A stretch of 64,000 nt of DNA from Drechslerella dactyloides (taxonomy: Eukaryota; Ascomycota; Orbiliomycetes; Orbiliales; Orbiliaceae). The notes beneath the pieces were generated by a model. It saw only the letters and a list, made by a program, of their open reading frames with translations. It ran no database searches and was not told the origin of the DNA. The DNA is taken from the NCBI GenBank assembly GCA_020064725.1, contig JAGTWJ010000008.1, positions 1,426,001-1,490,000 of the forward strand, written 5' to 3'. This document shows positions 11,889 to 25,400 of the stretch, one piece after another. Position numbers and translations under genes: made by a program. Numbering within the stretch: position 1 is the stretch's first letter; each line of letters begins with the position of its first letter.

Positions 11889-14658
11889 ATGTATACGGCT
11901 GCGGTGAACGAGATTGAGGCGACGCTCGCCGCGCTCACGCTGGAGGAGAAGATTTCTCTTCTGGCTGGCAGGGACTTCTGGCGGACGGTCTCCGTGCCGG
12001 ATAAGAAGATTCCATCTATCAAGGTTTCCGGTCCGTACAAATCCAACGCTGAGCGGTACTTATATATCACTATATATATATATATCGAAGCTACCCAAAC
12101 TGTGTGCTGGATCCAATTCAACTAACTAATTTAATGTATCTGTCTATCCAGATGGCCCCAGCGGTGCAAGAGGCGACACCTTCAGCGGCGGCCAGAAGGC
12201 GGCCTTCTTCCCCTCCGGTATCTCCATGGGTGCTACCTTCAACCCAGACCTAGCCTTCGAGGTCGGCCAGCACCTTGCCGAAGAAGTCAAGTCCAAATCC
12301 GCCTCCGTCCTCCTCGCACCAACCGCCTGCTGCCACCGGTCCCCGCTCGGCGGTCGCAACTTTGAGTCGTACAGCGAAGACCCGCTGCTGTCTGGCAAGA
12401 TGGCGTCCGGGTACATCCGCGGCGTGCAGTCGCGGGGCGTCGCGGCAACGATGAAGCATTTCGTCGCGAACGAGCAGGAGACCCAGCGGCTCTACGTCGA
12501 CGAGATTATCGACGAGACGCCGCTGCGCGAGATCTACCTCAAGCCGTTCGAGATTGCGATGCGTGAAGGCCGGCCGTGGGCTGTCATGACGGCATATAAT
12601 AGCATCAATGGTCATCATTGCGATATGCATCCGTTCACGTTGAAGCAGGTGCTTCGTGGAGAGTGGGGGTACGATGGACTGGTGATGTCTGATTGGTTCG
12701 GGACGAGTTCGACGGTGGAGTCGCTGCTCGCTGGGCTGGATCTCGAGATGCCTGGACCAGCGAAGAAGCGGTCGGCAAAGAATCTTCTCGCGAAGGCGGA
12801 GGGCGATGTCGAGATCCAAAAGGCGGTGCACGAGGCCGCTCGTCGGATTCTAACGTTGATCGCGAAGGTTGGTAAATGGAAGGATATGACGCCCGAGGCA
12901 CCAGAAGTGTCGCGGGAGGCCCCGGAGACGGCGGAGCTCATTAGAAGGGCAGGTGGTGAGGGTGTCGTACTGCTCAAAAATGATGACCAGACGTTACCTT
13001 TGAAGCCTGCGTCGTTGAAGAAGGTCGCTTTTATCGGCCCGAATGCAAAGGCTACTGTTGCTGGAGGCGGTGGCTCCGCGCATCTGAATCCAAACTACTT
13101 GACCCAGCCGTACGACTCGTTTGTTACAGCTGTTAGAGAGTTGAACAGCGGCATCGAAGTTCCATATGCGACGGGGTGCATCCTCGGTATGCTCTTCACA
13201 TGCATTCTTATACAAGTTATATGCTGCCTTGAAAAATATACTAACAATGCTATCTATATAGATCGCTGGGTTCCTGTTGTCGATGTCGAAGAGGGCCATT
13301 GCAAGATCACCACACCAGATTCCATCCCTGGTCTTCGTCTGGAATGGTTCAGAGGCTACGATGCCACTGGGCCGGTAGTCTCCTCCAGCATCCAAAAATC
13401 AGGCAACCTCTTCCTCATCGACCAGCGGCCGCCAGAACTGTCACCTTCCGAGAAATTCTCCGCAAAGGTGTCCGGCCGTATCTCCGTCTCTGCGGATGGC
13501 AAATACAATATCAGCCTAAGCACCATCACGGCCGCGAAGCTATTTTTCGACGGCGCATTGCTAATCGACAACTGGGACTTCAACCGACGTGGCGACCTAA
13601 TGATGAACGTCGGCTCCGAGGAAGTCGTCAAGACTGTTGAACTGACCGCGAACAAATGGTACGACGTCAGCATCGTGAACGCCTCCCTGTGGCCAAAGGA
13701 GTCCCCGCGCGATCCACCAATGGAGGACATCGCCGCCCTCGGCATACGCTTTGGCGTCGCACCAGTCACCAATAACGCCGCACTGATAGCTGAAGCGGCG
13801 GCCGTCGCTAAGGGCTGCGACGCCGTCGTCGTCGTCGTCGGTCTCACCAATGAATGGGAATCCGAAAGCTACGACCGCACGGACACAAGGCTCCCGAATG
13901 ACCAAGATGACCTGATCGCCGCCATCGCAGCCATAAATGACAACGTCGTCGTCATAAACCAGAGCGGCTCGGCAGTCGATATGCCATGGTCTGCCAATCC
14001 GAAAGTCAAGAGTATCGTGCAGGCATGGTACGGCGGCCAGGAGGCGGGCCACGTCCTCGCTGACGTCCTGCTGGGGAAGCAAAACCCCTCGGGCAAGCTG
14101 CCGATGACGTTCCCCGTCAAGTTGGCGGATAACCCTACACACGGGCTTTTCCCGGGTAAAGACTTGAAGTCCGAGTACAAGGAGGGTCTGATGGTAGGAT
14201 ACCGCTACTACGATACGGCGAACGTCAAGCCGCAATTTCCATTCGGGTATGGGCTGTCGTATTCGACATTCACACTGGGGAAGCCCGGGCTATCCGCGAG
14301 CGAGCTTGGAGAAGGCAGGTCCTTTACCGTGGCGGTAGACGTGACGAATACAGGCGCTGTTGCCGGCGCCGAAGTTGTGCAGTTGTATGTACAACGGAAG
14401 ACGGCGACGTCGACGGTGGAGAAGCGGCCGGTGAAGGAACTGAAAGGGTTCAAGAAGGTGCATTTGCAACCGGGTGAGACGAAAGCCGCTGAGGTGGTCG
14501 TTGGTGATAAGGAGTTGGGCGTTTGGAGCGCGAAAGACGGCAGGTGGGTGGTTGAGACTGGCGAATATGAAGTGCTGGTTGGTACAAGCTCTGTCAAGGA
14601 GGAGCTGAAAGTCGCTGGAACTATCACGGTAAAGTCGGCCTGGAGCTGGGTATATTGA
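11889..14658 (+). CDS. GH3 beta-glucosidase with PA14 domain, intracellular
   Basis: Hydrolyses terminal beta-D-glucosyl residues from cellobiose and related glucosides. Three exons (11889-12030, 12152-13186, 13262-14658) give 857 residues; intron 1 has an ACTAACTAA branch site and intron 2 is 75 nt, so it leaves the frame open. Domain order is that of PA14-containing GH3 enzymes. First is the TIM-barrel catalytic domain: VSDGPSGARGD near residue 46, KHFVANEQE, and the nucleophile Asp228 in VMSDWFGTSS. The alpha/beta sandwich comes next and is interrupted by a PA14 insertion at about 400-555 (RLEWFRGYDATGP, LFFDGALLIDNWD). The C-terminal fibronectin-III-like domain ends the protein (PFGYGLSYSTF, VVQLYVQ). 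There is no signal peptide (MYTAAVNEIEATLAALTLEE), so it should act in the cytosol on imported disaccharides. It is convergent with a Zn2Cys6 factor. Confidence 0.95.
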
Positions 14659-15164
14659 GTATGCCGTTATATATTGTTGATCAAGAACCTTGAACAATGC
14701 TGGTGGTACATATCTTATCCGCAATCTACGCGTATCAGCTGGCCTGACCTTGTCTTCACTAAATTTGCAATGGGATATGGATAAATACGGCATATGTTCA
14801 GAGTTGATGATTTTAGATCTTGCGAGCCACGATGATTCCAACCTCCAAACCGCTCTAGCGCCAAATGACGGATCCCAACATCCCGTGCTCGCAGACATCG
14901 AAGTTATTTTTGTGAAACATTATGCATGCTATAATATGCAGGATTAACATTAACATTCGTCATGGCTATATAATATACACAGAACGCCTGGAGGATACGA
15001 TTCGTAAATGCTGACCTGAGACCACCAAGCACAGCCAGCTTGAAACGCGTCAACAAGCTCAACTCAACAGGATATGTACTCAAACAAGAAACGACGTATG
15101 GACATTACTCAAAGATCCTTGTAACAAAAATTAAAAAGTGCGGATGGCACTATCGCGTGCTTTT

Positions 15165-15183
15165 CCCGATCCCGATCCCGATT
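15165..15183. repeat. Short CCCGAT tandem repeat
   Basis: About three tandem CCCGAT units just past the stop codon of the Zn2Cys6 gene, between two convergent genes. Confidence 0.7.
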
Positions 15184-15242
15184 CCAGCTGATATGACAAC
15201 TGACCAAAGAATTTTGCAAAGTGCAACAAGCTTCCTCCTCCA

Positions 15243-17627
15243 TTAACTGTTTTCGTTCCGAAGTCCCTGCAACCATCCCCGGTCTTCGGCGTTGTTCTCA
15301 CCCGCCAGCTTGTTCAATAACTCGAGAAATGCGACAAGATATGCTTCTGTTCGTGCTTTGTTTGCGAATGACGAGGTGGAAGATGGCGTTGACGGCTGCT
15401 GGCCGTAGCTTATATCGTTTCGGATGTCATTCAGGAGCCCCGCGGCGATTATACGAATTTTGGCAATCTGGACAAATGGGACATGATTCGGTCAGTATTT
15501 TATGCGCTCCGGGTCTCAAGGGGCAATTCGGGACATACAATACTCTGGCCGTTTGGTTCTAGATGCTCAAACTTGATGCATCGCATGACGACGAGCATCG
15601 CGCGACAGATGAAGTCTGTGTCGTGGGTGACGTCGATTTCATCGTTAGGATTGACGAACTTGATTTTGCCCGATCCGTTTGAGAGGTCCGAGATGACGCG
15701 AGAGTAGTCCGACAAGAAAATGGAGAAGAGATAAAGCTGAGTTACGTAGAGGTTCGCCTTCTGGACCTCGTAAGAGATGTCATGCCGGTCCGGGTCTGGG
15801 ATGTTGACGCCATCCGGGAGCTCCGCGGCAGTTTGGTATAGGGTTTTCCGTCCGAGGAATGCCTGCATGCTGAGGTAAATGTCGCCGTCAGTGGTGGCGT
15901 TCGCAGGCCATGGAACTATCTCTAGTGGAAGGCCATCGGCATCGGTTCCGGCGTTGGCTTCGGCCATCCGCATGTCCAGCTTGAGTTCATCTGGTAGCCA
16001 GTCCAGGGCGTTTTTCATATCGTTCAGGAATGTCTTTAGGACTCTTCGCTTCATTTCTGGGTCTGCGGATCTCCAGACGCCGGTTTCATCGTTGTGACAA
16101 GTGGCCACGTACTTGGCGTAGATGAGATGGATCTTGGAGCAAGCGTTGAATCCTACCATGTGGCTAATCTTGGGTTCCAGCCGGGCTCCAGCAAAGTCAA
16201 AGTTTGTTGGTGTTATGAAGGAATCATCTATTTCCGCAGGAGCTGTGTCCAGGTACAGCTGGTCTAATTCCGCGGAATTATATCTCAGGAACAAGGGTAA
16301 GTTTATTTTGCCTTCCATGGAATAGCGGGATATCTCTCCAACGACGGTGATCCAGAAGACTCGCTTTCGGAGTTCCATGGTGATAAGGTTGTTCGAGGAC
16401 ATGAACCCATGCGAAAAGTCCGGGTTATTGAACTGGCTCGACGGCGAGGACCGTTCGAGAATGGTTAGGGCCAGTGATAGCTCCGCAAAATAGAAGGAAC
16501 CCCGATTAGTGTTATTAGAATACCAGGCGCTCAAGGAGAGCAAGTACAGGGATGACAGTAGGGTTACATCCAGCCGCTCGAGGTAGTCCACGGGACGGGC
16601 AAGCAAGGCGAGCCGGTGTGAGCGCTCTGCCATCTGTATGGCGGTATTGTAGTACCGTCCCTGGCAGTACGATTGGAGCTTCCTGGGGAAAGATATGATG
16701 GTGATGGTGCACATGGCGAATATCAAGGACAGGAACATGGGATCGGCCTTGTCACGGTTGTTATTGAAATCCGTGGTGAACGATGGTTCATGGACAATCG
16801 GATTCAGCGGATAAATGTAGTAGAAGAAGTCCTTCAGCAAGAGCCTCAACACGTCCCTCGGCAATAATAGGTCTGTCGTGATATCCATGCGATATGCGGG
16901 CAGAGCGGGGAACGCAGTGCCCGAGCTGTTGATCACGGGTGAAAGCGCGCTGAAGACACCGCCAGTCGAACCTTGGCCGATGACATCGGGTAGCTGGCCG
17001 AGGGACGGCGAAAAGACCGTGGCGTTTGATGACGTCCTGTGGGATCTATGCACTCCTTCGGACTGGTCCGACCCGGGAGGTAGTGACACAAGCCTGGCTT
17101 TCGTCGGCGTCGACGCCGATACGCCCACGACGTTCGCGACATCGGATATCTGCATAGGCGACTGGTCCAGTCCATTCTGTTCCGGGAGCGCTCGCGGTAG
17201 ATCCTTGGTTCTCCTGTGGGGGCTCGGTCAGCTCACACAAACAAACAAATCGTGCGTGCGATTTTGGACGAGACGTCGGATTCCCCAGGCGGGACATCAT
17301 CGGTATCAACCGGAGGACGAGGGAGCGATCAAGTTACCTAACTGGCGGTCCAGGCTTCTTTCGAGCTCGTGTGTAGGCGCACAGCAAGCCCTGCGCCTGA
17401 CACGGCTTGCATGGCGGATTGCCCTCGTCGCAACGGACTTTTCTGAGCCTGCAGGCGTCGCAGGCCTGTCGCAATCTCGTGCGCTTCTTCCTCTGGGGCG
17501 AGGTGACAGTGACCTCGCGATCTCCGGCGTCCGAGTGGGGGCTGTCGTGGTCTATGGTGTTCGAATTGGTCTGCGGTTCCTCTCCTCCGTCCTGGGCCAT
17601 CGCGGCCGACGCTTCAGCATCCGCCAT
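15243..17627 (-). CDS. Zn2Cys6 fungal transcription factor
   Basis: A nuclear DNA-binding regulator. Three exons (17338-17627, 15539-17213, 15243-15467) join in phase to 729 residues. The Zn2Cys6 cluster is canonical: C56-x2-C59-x6-C66-x6-C73-x2-C76-x6-C83, preceded by a basic run (QRKKRTRLRQ) and followed by ARKKPGPPVRR. The large middle region matches the fungal_trans/regulatory domain (about 240-560; for example VLRLLLKDFFYYIYPLNPIVHEPSF and RKRVFWITVVGEISRYSM). The last intron (15468-15538) is easy to miss: without it the protein would stop early at LETRSA, whereas the spliced form adds 75 clearly coding residues ending WLQGLRNENS. It lies tail-to-tail with the GH3 gene (585 nt apart), so it could regulate sugar use, but the target cannot be known from sequence. 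Confidence 0.9.
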
Positions 17628-19967
17628 TCTGGATGGTGCATTCTTGTCCGCGCTGGACGAGCGGACACGAAGGAACGAACGAACAAACCGGCGGCTGTCC
17701 AGGATCCGAGTTCAGCCTCCCTCCCCTTTCGAGCCCACGATATGTCCAGAGGTTGTCGCAATGAAGAGACGGGTCATGTTTGACAAGAGTGGACACGAAA
17801 GAACTGGGAAGGAGGCATAGTTCACGAACGGGTAATTAAGCTCTCCTCTCAGGTGGTCTCGGTCCTGCCCATTTTCTGTCTCTCCCCCGAGCTTTTTTTT
17901 TCTGTCTCGGGTTTTTTCTTCCCTTCGCTCTTTTAGCGGTGGCCAGGTTTTCGCTCGGGCCGCTTACTTTTCTGCTTGGGGCCGAGAACCAAACACCAGC
18001 AGCGGATTCCGACATACAGTCGACGACCTTATTGACGGGCGATTACGTCGAAGCCCGTGTCATGCATTCGATTGTACTCTGAGGTACAAGCATGCGTGCG
18101 TCCACACGCCGGGCCTGACGCATGACGGCCGTTGGGGTTGGGACTGATTAGATCCTGTCCGACGCCGTTTCGAGTGCATCTGCGGGCATGGCTGGGCGCA
18201 TGGGCTGCTGCAGGCTGGCGGTGGGGTTGCAGCCGGGCGTTTGCCTGTCACCTGCTAAGTCAGCGGAACCAAGCCACAGCGTTCCCGAACAGATGACGGA
18301 CAGGCTCCATGTGGATACATTCGTTCGTGCTAAAGCCCCATCCGGAGCTGCAGACGGCGTCAGTGCATCGCTGTTTCGCAGAGGCTAGAGGCTTAGGCGG
18401 ACCTTGACACCGAGAATTGAACTGGTGAGGTTGAAAGCCTTCGAGCGACAATGGCCAGGCTCGGATGACTAATACAACAACCAACGCAGTCGTCTTCTTT
18501 GCGTGCAGCGCGTATACGAGGCTCGGTGCTCTCCACTCCGAGGATGCGGGTTTTATTCTTTTGGCTATATGCCCAGGCCAGAGACAAGACACACGCTCTC
18601 CCGTTTGTCATTTCTTGCACTCTTGGTCTGGTCTTGGTGGCTAGCAAAGCTGTTACCGTCGTATGTCATCGTAGGATTCACTGCGATAAATTTGCACATG
18701 ATGAGGCTCTGTCGAGTCGCAGTAGCCTACTGGGATTAGCTGTGTCCAGATCTGGGTTTGCCCCAATCAGATCGAGAGGATACCTTCTCCATTGTGCATA
18801 TTGCATCCATAGATCTAGCCGCCCGTTTCCGTATCACTTCGCTTTTGGTCTGGGTTGGTCTCATATGCATGTGTGCAGCCTACTTCGATTGAGCGAATGG
18901 TCGGTAGCTGATTTATACCTGAGTAAGTAGGTAGTATACTAGGCTGGAATACCGGCCCAAATGAATATTGGAAGCCTCCAGATAGCGTTAACGTTGGCGA
19001 ACAGATATAAGGGAACGTAGTCTTTTACTTATCAAGTGCTACCCGGCTTTCAGCTCACTGGTAAATATACCCGCCGATTATATACGAATCACACGCAGTT
19101 GGTTGTGTATATGTAATGACCTGGGTATCCGCGTGCATAGTAGGATATCGATTATATTCGTGGATATCTACCTATGTAAGTATCTATCTACCCACCTCAA
19201 TTGAAGACAGATTTGCCCTAGACCATCATATCGTAAGCTTAAGACGATTCGAATAACACCGAAGCCGATTGCCAGGACCTGAAGGGCTTGGAAATACCAG
19301 TATCCATACCTGATATATCGATATATAAAAGCTCTAGCGTGCTCCCAGGCGATGCTTCCGGTTCACAAGACAACAGGCGATTCTGCGTGAATGGGATATA
19401 AATCGACAAGAATTACAACAAGCCACCATTTCATGGCGCGTTTCCCTCCGTTTAGGCTGCGGCTGGGGAGAGCCGCCAAGTCAGCTCGAGCGGCGTCTCC
19501 ATGTATGTCGCCTGGAAGAAACCCTCATGGGCTTCAGCGCGGAAAGTATTTAAACATGATCGCTCTCAGGTGTCTTGATCTTGATCCTGCTCTCTCTCCT
19601 TACTAGCACCACGTCAATATCACTTCTCAATCTCAACTGGCAGACTTCCAGGGGCCCTAGAATCATCCGCCATCCACGGCAACCTTCTCCCTAGACTGAC
19701 AGACCCCCCTTTGCTTCCTCAAGTATCTCCTCTTGAGCTCAACATCTGGTCGAAGTGAGTCTCTACCTCTTCTATACCTATGCAGACGAGCTTGCCAAAG
19801 GGCACGCTCTGGAGGACTTGGGTTGGTCAAGCTGGAAATAGGGATCATGTCCTTACTAACTTCACGAGCATTTGGCATCAGCAGTTCCTTCTGCCCATTC
19901 TCGGCACTCATAGTGCACCGAGCCACCGACAAGCTCTTCCCCAAACCCTCCGGGATAAGCCAACAAC
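17628..19967. other. Intergenic, divergent promoters
   Basis: About 2.3 kb upstream of both the Zn2Cys6 gene (-) and the RRM-like gene (+). A pyrimidine-rich tract with T runs lies at about 17871-17935. A 143-codon plus-strand frame at 18499-18930 has no domain and is crossed by other frames, so I do not call it. The right end (19560-19960) is CT-rich and likely the 5' leader of the next gene. Confidence 0.5.
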
Positions 19968-21943
19968 ATGACGTTCACTACATCCCTCCCAAAGCCCTTC
20001 GCTCACAACGAGGAAATGAGGAGCAGTGTTGTTGTGAGCCTCTACCGACGTATCAACGACCTGAACAGCAACTTGGGCCTGCAGAAGTCTGAAGCCACCA
20101 AGGTGACTGAGCAAATCGATGAGATCAAAGCATGGGCAAAGAAGGCTCAGTCTCAGATCGAAGAAGGCCAGAATCACTGCAAGCTGTCTCTGGCTGCATT
20201 CGACAAGCTTCACAAATCCTTCTCGGTAGGTTGAGCTGTTTGGAGATGATGGCTGATATTGGCAGCGGGCTGATGAGTACGCTTGATATAGGTTATCGAC
20301 AGGTTGATTGGGACTCCAGCAGATGGTGAGTTTGAATGCGTCCTACACTCTGTGAGCGCATAAGGTAATGCGATCAATTCTGATGTTAAGTTGCACAATG
20401 TTAGGTATACGGTCTGAGAATGCTGTCCCGGCTGCAGTGACCCCTGTCATACCGATACTCGCTGAGGCTCAGGGTGTTACTCCGGCTGCTGCTAGCAAGG
20501 CACCCTCGGTCACTGAGATCGGTGGCAGCGAGTTCCAATCAGCTCCACCCAGCCCGACTCAGAACCTGCCGATTCCCGTCTTTGAGCCTGAGCCGGTCGA
20601 CTTGGCTGAACTCTACAGCTACGTTGCGGACCCAGACAGTCGTCGTCGTCCTAACGGATTTGAAGCTCCTCTCCCTGGCGAAAGTAAGCCACAGAATGTC
20701 CAATATACCTTCCAGGATAAGCGGAAGGGAACTCCTGCTCACGGCACCGTCAATGCAGCTCCCACAGCTCCTGCCCAAGCTGCACCGAAACGGGCTAAAC
20801 TTGCAGTCGATGTCTTCGCGGCTGATGACGCGGCTGTCATGGCCAGCTATCAGGCCAGGCCGAGTCATCTGGCCCCGCAATCGCAAGCTAGCACCAGAGC
20901 GACTAGTGATCATTCCTCTGCTACGGTTATTCCAAGCAAGCCAGCTGCAGCAGGAGGAAATACTCAAGCTCTAGCCAACATGATTGGTGGAAGGTTGGAA
21001 ACAGCTATCACCTCAACCCTTAGCACCCCGGTTACAACTCTCATCACCCGCATCCCTGACAACTTCAATCATCGCGGCAGCCTTCCCGGGCAAGTCGGGA
21101 CGCTCATTGGTGAAGCTTACTTGTGCGCTAGGTCCGCTTACGACCCTCAGCGAGTCCCTGTAATCCGCCTGTGCAATATCCCCGCCTCCGTCAGCATTGA
21201 AGATATCCTCGCTGGCGTAGCTGGCGGCCCACTCTACCGTGTCCAGTTGAATCCCATCGACGAGAAGGCAAAAACCAGAAACATCCGCCTCACTTTCATC
21301 CACCGCGAACACGCACTCGCATTCCTCCGTTTTGCGCAAGGGCACAAGGGCTTGCTGATTAAGGGTGTTCCGAACCGTATCGAGGTTGTAATCGACCAGA
21401 CCGAATCTGAGCACCGTATCAGCTATTCTACCTTCCGCAAGATCGTGACTGAGAACTGCACTCGCATGGTCTACCTGAAGGGTTTGGATCGCCGATTCTG
21501 GACGCCCCAGAAGGTTCGCCAGCTGGTTGTCACCTGCGTCGAGAGGGTCCGTGTCGAAGATCCACGTAGGTACCGATTCAAGGATCCATGCCATATTACT
21601 GACGACATCCTCACTTGTAAAATTGGCGTTGGGGATTCGGGTGCTCTTGAAGCACTGATCGGAATGCGAAGCATCGCCTGGGGTTTGATGTAAGTCAGCA
21701 TATTCTTTTCTATATGAAATCTGTGTCGTTGCCAAATTATATCCGAGACTGACAGTTTCTGCGCTTAGGGTCAAATCGGCTCTTAACGGTCTCAAGGAAC
21801 CAGAAGGATTCTATGCTGAGCGCGTCCAAGGCGAGCTCGGACCATCGATTCAAGTCTACGATGCGGCTAGGGCGAACTCGGTCGTGACAGCTTTTTGGGG
21901 CCGTGATGCCTGCGACGTTGACGTCAGCAAGCTTCCCACTTGA
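19968..21943 (+). CDS. Uncharacterised protein with RRM-like segment
   Basis: Not recognised as a named family. Four exons (19968-20225, 20292-20325, 20405-21689, 21769-21943) close in phase to 583 residues. The second exon is only 34 nt and encodes VIDRLIGTPADG across its junctions. Residues 15-85 form a likely coiled coil (LYRRINDLNSNLGLQKSEAT). A Pro/Ala/Thr-rich disordered stretch follows (about 100-300). At about 350-425 the pattern resembles a divergent RNA-recognition motif: an RNP2-like strand VIRLCNIPASVS, the helix SIEDILAGV, an RNP1-like strand NIRLTFIHREHALAFL, then a closing strand. RNA binding is therefore possible, but aromatic RNP1 residues are mostly missing. The C-terminus ends DACDVDVSKLPT. 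It is convergent with the vWA/RING gene, 487 nt away. Confidence 0.75.
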
Positions 21944-22430
21944 TCGGACTTCTTCTTGTCATCATGGTCTCTGAATTGCAATACTGCCTAGCTTTTTCAA
22001 CGAAAACGAGGTTGAGACAGCAGGAGCGCAGGTTTTCTACATTTGCTTTTCATAAAATTCACAACTAAATTTCGTTTTTCCTGTTTTACTTTTCTATAAC
22101 CTGTTCAAGGCTATTTGCGTGGCTTCCCCAATATCTTTCTTCAGGCGCAAGCCTACATAAGCTATTCTGTGGGGAGCATATTTCTTTACTTTCTGAACTT
22201 AAGTATCCAAGATGCGTTAAATTCTTTGTGCTCTCCAGATCGAAATCTACAGGTAAACGCACTCACTGCTTGTCTCGTCAAAAACAGCTAGTGGCATTGT
22301 AGGTCTCTAATCAAACTAGGGAAACTCAAAAAAAAAAAAATTGCAAGTCCACTGTTTATTTCTTCATATTGTCGTTTTCGTCTGTCTAATACATATAATA
22401 ATAATGCTTAAACCATAGAGAATTGGCTGC

Positions 22431-25400
22431 TCATGGCTCGTAATAATCACTGTCGTATTCGTCATCGTCGTCTTCCATTTCGTCAACATAAGCAAAAGCG
22501 CCGCCATGCACTTCGTTTAGATGCTCGTAAATGCAATCCGGCCCGAACATTTCACCACAGATGTAACACCAGTGTGCACCGCACGGACAGGCGAGGTGGT
22601 TGCAGCCGGCCGCCCTTTCGGTCATCACGCTGCAGCCAGGGCAAGGCTTCGGCTTCGGCTTCTTATCGTCGTCTACGCATGACTCACAGGTGAAGTTGTC
22701 TAGCTCGATCGGTTGGCCGCCGGCTGCGCACACGCGTTCGACGTGCTGCTTTGCCGTGTCGCATTTGATACCTACGAAGCGCAGATTTGTTAGAGCTAAA
22801 ATGCAACATGGAGATGAGTTGGGGGGTACGGCTATACTTACACCAACCGAAAATCCACTGGCTGCGCAGCTCAAGAGCCTCCTGCACACCGATTAGAGTT
22901 GCGACGTTCATTCCGTATCCCCGGAGTAGTTTGCCGGCAGGTGCGCGTCGACAGAACGGGCATTGCAGCGAGTTGAGGTTGACGATTTTACCCGGTGCGT
23001 TCTGTCCGTACCAGTTCTTAATGCAGTCCACGCAGATACGGTGGCGGCAGCCGCGTCTACCGCATGCGTCGTGCAGGTCCTGCGGCTTGAACGAGGAGTC
23101 GAAGCATAGGTCGCAGGTCTTGTACTCGATCGTGTTCGACGAAATCCACCGTTTATATTCCTCCAGGAGGTCCGCGGTGTTTTGGATCGGCTTATGGAGT
23201 ATGGTGAGGGACAGAGCTGTCGGGTCCTTCGTGAACAGAGAAATAGCATCGTGCATGGTTTCCATCCCGCGGTCCTTTACGGTGGCGTAGACTGAGCGGC
23301 CGGAGAATCCGAGCTTAGCGCCCTCGTCGCCCAGGATCCATGATGTGCCATTTTCCTTGCAGAGTTGGCGGGCGGTGGTGGACTTGTCGACGACGGTCGG
23401 GCGACCTTCCTCGCAGAAGACGCATTGGAAGTCCTTGGACGCTTCGGTCCGGTATTCCATCGGCCAGATGACGCGGTTTGTGCATGTTTTGCAGGAGACG
23501 AAAGGCACCTTGCCAGCGCTTGGGAATCGGCAGTAGTGGCACTTTGGCTTGACGTTTAGCGCTTCGATATCGTACACGACATACCCGCAGCGGCACTCCG
23601 GGTTACCGCACTCGACCCAGTTCTTGGGAGTCTTCTCTCCTTGATCAGTCTCTGCGCGGATGGTTTGGGCGCGCTTCTTGGCGTCTTTATCCGTGTATTC
23701 GTCGCAGGCGCAGATGCCGCAGATGCCGTATCTGGCCATCATGGTGACGCTGCGGTTCTGGTAGCATTTCAGGCATTTGACAGTGGGGCCGATCCAGCCT
23801 TGGGTTTTCTCCGGGGTGAATGGGACGCGGGCGGTGAGTTCGGTGTCCAAGTTGAGTTCGGCGAGCTTGTAGCCGTTGAGGTTCTTGAAGAGACGCTGCT
23901 CAAAGTCGGTGAGTATACCTTCCTTACCGCTCCGACGGTCTTTCTGGTCGCAGTACAGTAGAAGCCGCATGCACTATCATATGAAATTCGGATGGTATGT
24001 GTCAGTGGACGTTTCGGTGTCATAATAGGCATATATCATCTCAGGGTTATTAGCATCTTACCTCCAGGCTCCAGTTCTCTCCAACTTCAATGTCCGCCCA
24101 CTGGCCCCGGAACGCTACGAGAGTCGCCCTGGCAGCTTCCTGAAGGCCGGGGATTTCAACGCCAATCTTCATACACAGAGCAGCCAACAAGGCTCCAGCG
24201 CGGGCAGACAGATACGTGCCTGGAAGCACAAGGTGCAGTAGAATCTTCCAAAACGACCTCTTGTACTCCTTTTCCGCCAGCGCGAACGGAATCTTCTCTA
24301 CCACCTTGTCATCCCGAAGATGCTCCGGGCATTCCTCCTTCGATGGGATGAGCACCAACTTGGTTAGCACCTTACCGAGTCGCTTGAGAACGCTCTTGTG
24401 GCAAGACCGTGCGATTTCGAGAAGGTCGCCTCGGGCCCAGTGCATCGGGCCGACCCCTGCTTCGGTTGGGTCAATGCAAACAGCAGGATAGGCCTTCTCA
24501 GGAGGGACTTCTGCGATGATTCGCTCGATTTCTTTGGTCTGGTTGTAGCTTTCTTCAAGCCACACTTTCATGCTGTCTTTGATCGTGCCGGCTTCCATCT
24601 TGTTGACACCGACGGCGAATGCATTTACTACCCTCTCGCGGGCGTCGGAGCCACGTTGGGCACATACAACCTTCGTAGCGCGCGTGATATCAGGATCAGT
24701 CAAAACTTGTAAATACTCTCAGTAGATATCAGTAGAAACTAAACGTACCCTCCATAGCTCTCCGAAGACCGGGTTAAGAGAAATCGTGGAGACGTCAAAG
24801 TCAATAATGGTCTAACAGGTCCTCTTGATTAGTATTGCAACATATTGACCTAAAAGGAGCTAGTTAAGATCCTGACCTCTAGTGTGGTGTACACCAGCTT
24901 CTGGTAATCCTCATCTGCAGTAAAGTGCAGCGCAAAGTCCTGAACAGGCTCCCGAGTATGATGAACATCTCTCTTAACATCATACTGCTCCTTCTGCAGC
25001 TTGTGGGCTAACACCTTGTCGTTATCGAACTTTGGCAAGAATCCACTGCTGTTCTTCGGAGTTTCATCCTTCACATTCTTGAATTTCTTTGCCAGCGACA
25101 TGGGCCAGCTGAGCGTTTTCACGCCAGGCACGGCTGTGTTCCGAGGCGTTTGATTCAACCAAGCCATAAGCAGGTCCATCGAGACGAGTGAAATCTCATG
25201 AGCATCTTCGCGGTCAAGAGTAACAGTGACGCCATTGGTCGCCGCGCTTAGCATGGCATACCATGAGGCGTGGACGTCAATTGAACTGCTCAGAATACTC
25301 ATGACTTGCACCCTATGTTTCGCCATGAGGCGGCAACATGAGATCCAACTATTTACATCATAAACATATTAACTCAATCCATAGCTTCAGTTCTTGATCA

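Noticed and set aside
13356..14235. Long minus-strand frames (164 and 212 codons)
   Set aside because: Antisense shadows of the GH3 beta-glucosidase coding strand, a result of its GC-rich codons.
21013..21795. 260-codon minus-strand open frame
   Set aside because: It runs antisense to the large third exon of the RRM-like gene, whose splice phases all close. Its own composition shows no domain.
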